From contig NC_061862.1 of NCBI RefSeq assembly GCF_907164915.1, positions 143,273,913 to 143,337,912 of the forward strand: DNA of 64,000 nt, given 5' to 3'. Positions 37,156 through 46,001 of this stretch are shown here, piece after piece. The first letter of the stretch is position 1; the number at the start of each line of letters is the position of its first letter. Position numbers and translations under genes: made by a program. The notes beneath the pieces were generated by a model. That model saw nothing but the letters and a program-made list of their open reading frames with translations, was not told the DNA's origin and searched no databases. Source of the DNA: Impatiens glandulifera. Lineage: Eukaryota; Streptophyta; Magnoliopsida; Ericales; Balsaminaceae.

Positions 37156-39946
37156 ATGAGCTCCACGACGAGCACGAGCACTGTACCACTTGGTAAGTTT
37201 TTGTAATTTTATTGTTGTTCATTTCTACATTTTCGAACCATTGTGTTCTTTAGGGTTTCATCCGATGATACTTCCCGATTCGCGAATTACTTCCTATTTC
37301 GCGATGTACTTCCCGTCTCGCGATGTACTTCCCGTTTCGCGATGTACTTCCCGTTTCACAGTATTAATTACCCTGTTTCTATTTTTTCTTGCAGCCGAAG
37401 TTTTCGTTTTTTATAATGGAGATTGGAAAGTTGATGCTATTGAAATATTGTATTTTGATGCCTCTTCAATTAAAACATTGGATTTACCCTAAAGTGCTCG
37501 TTATGCTTAATTAATTGATAAACTCCATGAAAGACTTAACGTGCAGAAATCTACATATGATTTAGTGCTCCAAGTGAAGTATGATATTCCGAATATCACA
37601 AATCCTAGACCCGTTTTTATTGAAGAAGATGAGGATTTGAACATATATTTATCACGCTTGATTTTGGGTCGTACTGTGTCACCATTTTGTGTCTCTATAG
37701 TAGAGAAGTCACCATTTACTAAAGAAAAGATACCACTACTTACCTACCCAACTCAAGAAAGTATTCTACCACAATTTACTCAGAAAATTATACCAGAAGT
37801 TGTACCCTCGGATGTCTTTGTTGAAAGTAATGAAGCTGGAGATAACTCTTTGCCTCACATCCCACTTACTGAGGACTTGCATGCATCAATACCTACACCA
37901 CATAGTGTGAGAAGAGCATCAACGTGTACACCACCTACTAGTGCAAGAAGATCATCAATGGGTACACCATGTAGTACAAGAAGATCATCATTTGGTACAC
38001 CATCGACAGACATATCACCGACAGACATGACAGACATATCACCGACATACCCCTCATTTGCGTTGGCATTAACTACTGAAACCGTATTGGAAGTCGGTGC
38101 CTTGTTTGAAAATAAAAAAAAACTACAACTGATGCTATATAAATATGCGATGAATAATCATTTTGAATTCAAGGTGGAGAAGTCAAGAAAACATCTTTGG
38201 TATGTGAAATGTTTGGATGAGAAATGCAAGTGGAGATTGCGTGTCGTGAAAGGTAAATTATCTGAGATGTTTGAGATCCGGAAATTCGACCAACAACACT
38301 CATGCTCAGTTCTGTCGAGGCTAGAGAAAAAAATGCAAACACCATCATGGGTTATTGGGCAGTGCGTGAAGAATAAGTATATGGACCATCACCATAATAA
38401 CTTGCCTAAGAAAATAATTGAAGACATGCAGGCAAGTTATGGGATAAATTTAACTTATAATAAGGCTTGGAGGGCATGGGAAATGGCTTTAGTGGCGGTG
38501 CGAGGAACGGTAGAGGATTCATATGAAAAATTACCCTCATACCTTTACATGTTGGAGAAGCATAATCCGGGTACCATAACAGACATCCAGACAGACGAGC
38601 TCGGCCACTTCAAGTATATGTTCATGTCCCTAGGCCTCTCCATTAGGGGTTTCAAAGCCTTTTGCCGTCCTGTATTGTGTGTTGATGCCAGTTTTCTTAA
38701 GCACAAGGTGAGAGGTCAACTATTGGTGGCTATTGCATTAGATGCGAATGAACAATTATATTCTGTCGCATTCGACGTTGTTGATTCAGAGAATAATAAC
38801 TCTTGGACTTATTTCATGCAAAAATTGAGAGAAGCAATTGGATTAGTTGATGATTTCGTCTTCGTATCCGATAGACACCCAAGCATATTCAATGCCTTGT
38901 GTGCTTTATTTCTAGAAGCATACCACGGTGCGTGCACATATCACATAAAGATGAATATTACGGAGAAATTCAAAACTAATAATTGTCATATGGAGTTTGA
39001 TATGGCCTTTCATGCGTACATTATCCCCCAGTTTAATCATTTTTTTGACAAGATAAGGGTTAAAGATCATAGGATTACTGCCTATTTGGAAGAAATTGGA
39101 TTTCAAAGATGGAGTAGAACATTTTTCCCCGGTAAACGATACAATCAACTCACAAGAAATTATGCTGAGAGTTTTAATAGTCAGAGCAGGGAAGCCAGAA
39201 AGTACCCCATTTCCTCAATGGCCGAGTATTTAAGATTGACAATACAAGATTGGTTTAATGAGAGAAGAGAAAGAGCGTCCAACCACCAAGAAGTGTTATC
39301 TCCAACTTATGAAAAGTTATTACGTGAGGGATTTGAGAAGGCCAAATTCTATACTGTATCATCGCTTAATCGATTCGAGTTTTATGTGCATGACAATGAG
39401 TCTCATTTTAAAGTCAATTTGAAAGACATGAACTGCACTTTTAGGGTATTTGAAGTTTCTGGTCTTCCTTGTACGCATGCAATGGCTGCTGCCCGTCACC
39501 GCACTTTGGTTTGTTATGACTTTTGTTCAAGGTATTATTCATCTCACATGTTCAATCCATTTAACCAATTGTTTAATCGTTTTATTTTCCATTCTGACAG
39601 GTATTACACAATTGAATTTTGGATGAATGCATATGCGGAGACATGTTACCCTACTGGTGATAAAGACGATTGGGATATTCCCGAAATGATCAAGGAACGC
39701 GTATGTCTAAAACCATCTGTTAAGGTTAAGAAAATGCGCCCACAAACAAAAAGTATGTCATATCAAGGTGAGTTACGTAAGGCCTCGAGACGATGCAGCT
39801 CATGTGCTGGACTAGGACATAATATGGCCACATGCAAAGCAATCATGCCTGCACCATCTACTACAAAAGCATCATCAACTAAGCATCATGACTCATCTTC
39901 TCAACAGCACGAGCCGCCATCTCAACAATATGAGCCTTTAGATTGA
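37156..39946 (+). pseudogene. MuDR-type MULE transposase, two N-terminal stops
   Basis: Exons 37156-37192 and 37395-39946 join (GT-AG) to 862 codons. The protein would cut and paste the element in the nucleus. Seen in order: an N-terminal segment with VFYNGDWKVDAIEIL; Ser/Thr-rich coding repeats (RRSSMGTP, RRSSFGTP) near 37905-38010; the MuDR DNA-binding domain near 38100-38300 (AMNNHFEFKVEKS, CKWRLR, HSC); the catalytic core with Asp in LCVDASF (about 38680), Asp in FVSDRHPS (about 38868) and Glu in NYAESFN (about 39165); a SWIM finger near 39430-39480; and a CCHC knuckle CSSCAGLGHNMATC near 39795. In SWIM the second Cys of CxC is Phe (CTF...CTH). In-frame stops at 37490-37492 and 37508-37510 disrupt the N-terminus. 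Starting after them would still give about 800 residues including every listed domain. Confidence 0.88.
37268..37362 (-). repeat. 19-bp repeat array 1 (transposase intron 1)
   Basis: Five consecutive 19-bp units of the form GTACTTCCCGTTTCGCGAT fill much of the first intron. The reverse complement (ATCGCGAAACGGGAAGTAC) aligns with the AAGTACTTAACGAAACGAT units of the other arrays in the same element. Confidence 0.9.
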
Positions 39947-39947
39947 T

Positions 39948-40073
39948 TGGGATAAGTTGTATTATGTTTGGGTTAAGTTGTATTATGTTTGGGATAAGTT
40001 TTATTATGTTTTGGATAAATTGTATTATGTTTTGGATAAGTGGTATTATATTTGGGATAAGTTGTACTCTATT
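39948..40073 (+). repeat. 21-bp array in the transposase 3' region
   Basis: Six units of about 21 bp (consensus near TGGGATAAGTTGTATTATGT plus T) start one base after the transposase stop codon. The unit differs from the 19-bp family and has no coding role in the annotated gene. It may influence 3' end formation, but nothing in the sequence proves that. Confidence 0.88.
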
Positions 40074-40116
40074 TGTTGTATCTAGTTTATCTGTGTATTG
40101 ATCATTACTGATCATT

Positions 40117-40173
40117 ACTTAACGTTTCGTTAAGTACTTATCGTTTCGTTAAGTACTTATCATTTCGTTAAGT
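40117..40173 (-). repeat. 19-bp repeat array 2 (between the two MULE genes)
   Basis: Three units of the form ACTTATCGTTTCGTTAAGT lie between the transposase and protease genes. They are reverse complements of the array 3 units. Confidence 0.88.
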
Positions 40174-40422
40174 TAAAGTTAAAGTTAGTTAAAGTTACTT
40201 GGTATGATTTATGTACATTGAATTAAATGTTCTATTATTTGGTATGTAAATATCAGACTACCAACCAACCAACCAACCACACTAAATTAAAACTACAAAT
40301 GTTATAACATGAAATGGAACTTAAGTTCAAGTTCAAGTTCTATCCAAAAAGCAATACAAGATTAGAATACATAAGCACCAGTCAAGTTCTATCCAAAAAT
40401 CAATACAAGATTACAATACAAA
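40174..40422. other. MULE intergenic segment
   Basis: It contains a CCAA run near 40259-40278 and a duplicated phrase of about 38 bases (CAAGTTCTATCCAAAAA...) at about 40331 and 40383, close to the 3' end of the protease gene. No further gene is seen. Confidence 0.55.
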
Positions 40423-41439
40423 CTAAGGTTCTATAAGTTGATGAAATAACTGGACCGCCATCTTTTGTCTAAAAAACTCAATTTCATTGGAGGTCACCTT
40501 CTCTACACCTAAACCAGCAGTCAAGTATTCCATGTACATAAGCATAAATACACCACAATCCCCACTCTCTGCTGCTCTAGGGACTTAAGTTTCTGGAAAT
40601 TGAACTTAGGAAACCTTTGTAGTTCAGCATCAGTGGCTGCCATTGCAAATAATCGTGAAATCATCTCACACAAATGTCTCAAGTATGGACCGAGATTCCT
40701 ATAAATACTCGAGTCGCAGTCATAAACGTCAATGTCATTATCTTGTAGACGAACGACGCACAGTACCCATTGCTTGTTGCCAATGTTCAAAGGCACGTAA
40801 ATATCGTCTACTGATGGCCATTCTGGCATATGTCTATGGTCCCCACCCAGGAAGTACTGATCAAATACCTCTGCTATTGGATAATTTTCAGGATCTTTTT
40901 TAAAGTTCGGGTGCTCTCGCCTCATCAAATCTCCTAATAAGCAATCCCCTATTGATACTTTAGAATGTTTATATGTCTTGGGATATTGCGTAATCCTTTT
41001 GCGCAACAAGTTACAGAATGCGTCGACTTCCTGCAAAATGGGGGAAAATGCAGTATATATCAAACACCTTATTCATAAGTTAAAGAATTATTATGAATTG
41101 CAAGACTTACATGATCTTTAAGCCATGTTCACTTTGTTAGAACTCTAACAAAAAACTTCTTTGGTGCTTCGCAAGTAAATACAGTCTTTGTCTGATCATT
41201 GGTGGCTACATCTTTCAACCAATTCTGTAATTGAACCAACAACTCATCATCAAATTTTTGAAGGGGATTGATAGTTAATGGATCATTCGTCTTTGACTGT
41301 TTTGACAAAGAAGGGTTGGTGTAGTCTTCATCTTTCTTCTGCTTCCTCACTCTTTTTTTTGGAACTACTCCTTTAGGTGGAGTGTTGTATAATTGGAAAT
41401 CATCATCATCGTTCTCATCCTTCACATCCTTGACCTTAT

Positions 41440-41620
41440 CCTTCTTATCCTTCCTATCCTTTGAATTATTGGCATCCTTCTCAACCTTGGCATCCTTCTC
41501 AACCTTGACTTTATCCTTCCCATCCTTGGCATCCTTCTCAACCTTGGCATCCTTCTCAACCTTGACTTTATCCTTCCCATCCTTGGCATCCTTCTCAACC
41601 TTCTGAACCTTGACCTTGAC
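41440..41620 (-). repeat. Coding minisatellite in the protease gene (KVEKDAK repeats)
   Basis: A unit of about 60 bases repeats nearly exactly (41480-41540 and 41540-41600), with shorter degenerate units to the left. It encodes Lys/Asp/Glu-rich KVEKDAKDGKDK-type repeats, predicted to be disordered. Confidence 0.85.
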
Positions 41621-41689
41621 CTTATCCTTCTTTTTCTCAATTATTTCTTGCATCATATCGGAGAGCAACATCTCCCCACCATCCACCTT

Positions 41690-42110
41690 CACATCAGTCT
41701 CAATCTCACCACCATTCACTTTGACATCATTCTCAATCTCCCCAACATCCACCTTCACATTTTTCTCAGTATCCCCACCATCCACCTTCACAGCATCCAC
41801 AGTCTCCTCCACCTTTACCACACTCTCCTCCACCTTCAAAGCATCCACACTCTCCTCCACCTTTACCACACTCTCCTCCACCTTCACAGCATCCATACTC
41901 TCCTCCACCTTTACCACACTATCCTCCACCTTCCCATCCTGCAAAAATAGAACAATATTGTGGTCAGCGTTTACTTCCCGAAACAACATTTGACTTCGCT
42001 AAGTATAAATTACCTCAGTTTTATCCTCCACCTTCACACTCTCCTCCACCTTCACAGCATCCATACTCTCCTCCACCTTCCCATCCTTCATCTCCATCTC
42101 ATTCGTCTTC
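41690..42110 (-). repeat. Coding minisatellite in the protease gene (VEES repeats), interrupted by an intron
   Basis: Repeated units containing GTGGAGGAGAGT-like codons encode VEESVDAVKVEESVVKVEE-type repeats, plus VDGGEIEND-type units nearer 41690. The array continues across the intron at 41939-42013, so the repeat is shared by two exons. Confidence 0.82.
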
Positions 42111-42177
42111 ATCTCCTCCACATTCCCTTCCTGCAAAAATAGAACAACAGTGTGTTCAGTTATGAACAACAATCGTT

Positions 42178-42370
42178 AAGTACTTAACGAAACGATAAGT
42201 GCTTAACGAAATGCTAAGTGCTTAACGAAACGATAAGTGCTTAACGAAACGATAAGTGCTTAACGAAACGTTAAGTACTTAACGAAACGTTAAGTACTTA
42301 ACGAAACATTAAGTACTTAACGAAACGATAAGTACTTCACAAAACGATAAGTACTTAACGAAACGATAAG
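42178..42370 (+). repeat. 19-bp repeat array 3 (intron of the protease gene)
   Basis: Ten consecutive units of exactly 19 bp, consensus AAGTACTTAACGAAACGAT with AAGTGCTT and ACGTT variants, fill most of the intron at 42131-42384. The unit contains the palindrome AAGTACTT. This is the longest and most regular array of the family. Confidence 0.95.
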
Positions 42371-43894
42371 TTTTATTATCTTACCTTAGTCTTGCCCTTC
42401 TTGTCCAGTTTGCTCTTCTTCTTCTTCTTCTTCTTCTTCTTCCTCTCCTCCTCCATATTATCTAATTTGGCTATTAACATCGCCATCCTTTGGTTGGATT
42501 TGGCTAATAACTGTTCGCTCATACTAACAACCAACTTTTTAATATAAGCCTTGTGATGTGTTTGAGTTTCTTCGTAAGCTGTTTTCATCTCTTTGAGCCC
42601 CTCCTTCACCTCTTTGATGAGCTCCTCCTTCAGCGCTTTTACCTCCTCCTTCAGCTCTTCGCATTTACATCCAACAGAAGATGTTGGAGGTAATCCAGGA
42701 CTAGTAGCGGATGGGGGACTAGGAATGTTGGTAGGACTCGATTCATAAGCAAGCTTCCTCTTCAGGTTTACTACTTCTTTGAGATTAACCACAACCTTTC
42801 TCTTCCGGGTGTTTGGTTTGGAAGTAGGTTCTTCATGTTCATCGTCATGTTCACTTTCCTCTTCATCATAATCCTCTTTTACTAACTTCCCTTCTATAAA
42901 TCCCTCAAAAAATTCAGCAGTTGACTCATCTATTTGTTCAAAGTCCTCACCACTGTATAACCTCTTCTCCATGGAGGACTCTTCCATCTCAGTCAGATCC
43001 ATTGTCTCAAGGGCAGACTTTATCTCGATCAAGGTGTTCTTCCTGTTGGAATGATAGACTAACAACCTTGGGCGTAGAGGATCATTAAGCTCATTCTTTC
43101 TGGCAAATTTAGGGACAAAGCCTTTGATGACCTCAAATGTCCACACTTGAAATGCCAGTGCAAACCCATAAATGTTATAAGCAAAAGGAGCATAAGGATC
43201 ATCACTCATTTTCTTCTTCTTATAATATTTGTGACTGAGATGTCTCATGTTCTTGTTCAAACCCTTGAGGTGGCTCTAAAGGTCACCTTCCCCCAAGGAA
43301 ATCGGAGGAAACTTTCCTCGTCTTCGACCATGTGGAGGATTTTTGAAAATACCACCCTCTTTGGGTCAAATGAAAATAGGTACTGGAAAATCAGGCATAC
43401 TAGCCCCATCTTTCATGCATCTTCCTTATCTCTGCATTTCAAAAAATCAGTCTCCAACTCTTGCATTACTACACTCGTCTTCCCTTTAAAATATTTTACC
43501 GACAGAGGTGGTAAACCTCGGCATTGTTCTTCGTTCACCTCAGGAAACCTTCCGAAGTTTAGGCCCGTCACCAAAGCGTACTCTTTCATACCAAATACAA
43601 GTTGCTGTCCATTGATATTGAAAGTTATCTCCTTGGAGTTTGAGGTTACCCTCCTAAGCAACATGTTATGTACAATAGTTCCTGAGAACTGCAACACTGG
43701 CGCTGAGACTATATATCTGAATTGGGTATTGTACACCTTCTCCACAAGATCCATTTCCTCAAACTTCATAACAATTTTCTTGAGGCAGAGGGCGCTTTTC
43801 CAAGAAATCCGATCAGGAAAATCAGGAACTGTGGTTTCTGCCATCTACAAAAGGAACAACAACAAAAATGTAAGAACAAATACATAAACCACCG

Positions 43895-44012
43895 CAAACG
43901 TTAAGTACTTATCGTTTCGCGAAGTACTTATCGTTTCGCGAAGTACTTAACGAAACGTTAAGTACTAAGCGATTCGTTAAGTACTTAACGAAATGATAAG
44001 TACTTCGCGAAA
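43895..44012 (+). repeat. 19-bp repeat array 4 (leader of the protease gene)
   Basis: About six units mix both orientations: AAGTACTTATCGTTTCGCG and AAGTACTTAACGAAACGTT. The array sits about 50 bases upstream of the DUF1985 start codon (43844, leftward), within the predicted leader or promoter. Confidence 0.9.
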
Positions 44013-44482
44013 CCCTAATATGGGATATGCCCATTGATAAACCAGAAACAATAACCAATAACCATAAACAAGCGAAAACCCAAAACCTAAAGCAATAATC
44101 AATAACCAGAAACAAGCAAAAACCCTAAACCTAACCAAATAAACTGAAACCGCCAAAACCCTAAAACTTAAAATGCAAATATGAAAACCCATAACCAAAA
44201 AAAGACATGCAACAACCAAAAAAATAATCAAACCTGAGATTAATGAAGAGACAGTTAGAGAGGGAGGACACGAAGGGATAGAAGACGGGCAGATCGGCCT
44301 TGGAAATGTCCTTCAGTGAAGAGATGGTTATAGAGAGAGAGGACTCGAGAGGATAGAAGAGGGAAAATGGAAGAAATGAATGCAGAAAGTTTTTTTTTAA
44401 TATAAGGTATAGCGCGTGCAGAAACGCGCTCCTCTTCGACTTCATACGCACGCCTCTTTGACTTCCTACGTGTGCGTGCAGA
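44013..44482. promoter_or_regulatory. Upstream region of the DUF1985-Ulp1 gene
   Basis: No gene is seen. Several AAACCCTAA-type words (telobox-like, near 44008, 44118 and 44156) lie ahead of the leftward gene. Such motifs are frequent in plant promoters and leaders, so a regulatory role is plausible but unproven. From 44400 to 44480 two GTGCAGAAACGC phrases lead into the next 19-bp array. Confidence 0.35.
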
Positions 44483-44644
44483 AACGCTAAGTGCATAGCG
44501 AAACGCCTAGCGAAACGCTAAGTGCCTAGCGAAACGCTAAGTGCATATCGATACGCTAAGTGCCTAGCGAAACGATAAGTGTCTAGCGAAATGCTAAGTG
44601 CCTAGCAAAACGATAAGTGCCTAGCGAAACGCTAAGTAACTAGC
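44483..44644 (+). repeat. 19-bp repeat array 5 (upstream of the protease gene)
   Basis: About eight units of the form AACGCTAAGTGCCTAGCGA, a variant of the same family in which ACTTAACG has become CCTAGCG. The 19-bp spacing holds except where one unit is shortened. Confidence 0.9.
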
Positions 44645-45159
44645 AGAAACAATATCATCTGCAAATATCATCATCGACAAAAGAACAATAAGATGAACAA
44701 ACTAATGAACCAATATGAGCAAATATGAACAAATGTGAACAAATATGATCCAATATTAACCGATATCAACCAATATGAACAGATTTAGGGTTAGAGTTTC
44801 ATTAAAAAGAACATAAATCGTTTGAAATGAAGATAATAGACAATAAGAACATAAATTCATTTAGGGTTTTTAGATAAAGATACTGGAAACATGAAAATAA
44901 AACGATTTGGGTTAGGGTTAAGGTTTCGAATGAAGACATACAAATAAGAACATAAATCTGTTATATAAACATAGATTCAGGGATGAGGTTTCTTATCTTT
45001 GTAGATTTAGGTCATAGTCGTTGTCCGTAGTCGTCGTCGCCGTAGTTTACGCCGCCGCCGACAAAATGAGAGAGAGGAAACCTTGAGAGAGAAACAAAAT
45101 GAGAGAAATGAAAAAAATTGAGTATATATATCAATACTGTTTCACTTCGCGAACTGCAA
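44645..45159. other. MULE right subterminal region
   Basis: It begins with short repeats of AATATGAAC and AATATGATCC type (44700-44770), followed by A/T-rich sequence with TTAGGGTT words. At 45010-45070 a GCCGCCGCCGACAAAATGAG segment mirrors the GC-rich leader of the transposase gene on the other side, so the extended ends probably shared one promoter-bearing sequence. No open frame of note. Confidence 0.5.
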
Positions 45160-45263
45160 ACTCCCTTCGCGTTACGCGAAAAGGGTAATTTTGTCCAAAA
45201 AAAATAAAGTGGTCACCAGATCAATTTCAATTATCGGTGACCACGGAGGCAAATGACCCTATC
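45160..45263 (-). repeat. MULE right TIR
   Basis: Read inward on the minus strand it begins GATAGGGTCATTTGCCTCCG and ends CGCGTAACGCGAAGGG, matching the left TIR over about 100 bases. A further inverted copy of AGGGTCATTT lies just outside, at 45267-45276. Confidence 0.92.
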
Positions 45264-45964
45264 TTCAGGGTCATTTAGTCCAATTTTCCTTTAGATGAAG
45301 TCTCATAAAATATGTTTATTCACTAAAATTTTATTCGGTATGGGTTTTTAAAAAATTTATACAAAATTAAGTATTACTTCACTCCATTTTTATCAATTAT
45401 ATCACTCAAATCATTAACCAAAATACTAAAAATACATTTTTATTTTAAATTTTATTTTTTATTTATATATATTAATACATTTTAAATCTTTTTATCAAAA
45501 ATATTTATTACCTCCTCAAAATCATCATCATCATTTAATTTTTTTTAGATTTAAAAAAAAAAAAACAAAAAACGAACCACCTCTAAGTTTAGTAAACCGC
45601 TTAGAGAAAGACTTAATATTTTTTGTGAAAAAAAAATTCAGGGTTTTTTTCTTACAAAATTTTGTTTGATAAATACTTTTAAAAAATTAATTTTTGTACG
45701 AATTAATATATTTATATATATTAATTTTTTATCTATTTTTAAGAGTTAATAAAAGATAATTAAAAATAATAATTTTGATATTTAAATATATAAAATAAGT
45801 GATTAGATAGTTGAAATATTTAAACGATAAAAATATGATTGAGTTTGGGATAAAATTCTAGAAAACTCAAAAATCACACATCAAACAGCCCTTAATCATT
45901 TATAATTAATTATCCTCTAAATTATTATTATTATTATTTATATTATATATAATATTAATTATTG

Positions 45965-46001
<37 letters not shown>

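Larger units (their letters stand above)
40423..43844 (-). pseudogene. DUF1985 plus Ulp1-like cysteine protease cargo gene, broken
   Basis: Leftward exons: about 43844-42385, 42130-42014, 41938-41111 and 41030-40423, with GT-AG introns all between codons. The N-terminus has VFGMKEYALVTGLNFGRFP (DUF1985), then PYAPFAYNIYGFALAFQVW and acidic, Lys-rich tracts. Exons 2-3 encode tandem VEES/VKVEES and KVEKDAKDGKDK repeats. The C-terminal C48 domain has WLKDH|EVDAFCNLL across the last intron, VPLNIGNKQWVL, VYDCD and SGDCGVFML. Ulp1-type proteases process SUMO or related modifiers. Lesions: TGA at 43413-43415, a frameshift near 43268, TGA at 41129-41131, and a frameshift near 40575 just before the catalytic Cys block. 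In addition the catalytic His of NKHW is Gln (codon 40770-40772), while the Asp and Cys motifs remain. It is therefore a pseudogene in this copy. Confidence 0.82.
36877..45263. mobile_element. MULE with transposase and Ulp1-like protease genes (Kaonashi-type)
   Basis: The 8.4-kb element is bounded by inverted repeats of about 100 bp starting GATAGGGTCATTTGCCTCCG. It carries a rightward MuDR-type transposase gene and a leftward DUF1985-Ulp1 gene, with their 3' ends facing each other. MULEs carrying ULP-like genes are known from several plants as Kaonashi elements. Five arrays of a 19-bp repeat lie in its non-coding parts. I could not find a matching 9-11 bp target duplication at the ends, so the exact borders or later rearrangement remain uncertain. 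Both genes have stops or frameshifts, so this copy is not autonomous. Confidence 0.88.

Noticed and set aside
41610..41993. Ser/Thr-rich plus-strand frames over the minisatellite
   Set aside because: Low-complexity antisense shadows of the protease gene's repeat-coding exon.
42178..42370. CRISPR-like array (ten regular short repeats)
   Set aside because: The units are contiguous 19-bp tandem repeats without spacers, lie in an intron of a plant transposon gene, and no cas genes exist in the window.
43147..43887. 246-codon plus-strand open frame
   Set aside because: Antisense to the DUF1985 coding sequence, with no recognisable domain.
44008..44170. Interstitial telomere tract
   Set aside because: Only scattered AAACCCTAA words separated by other sequence; better read as telobox-like promoter motifs.
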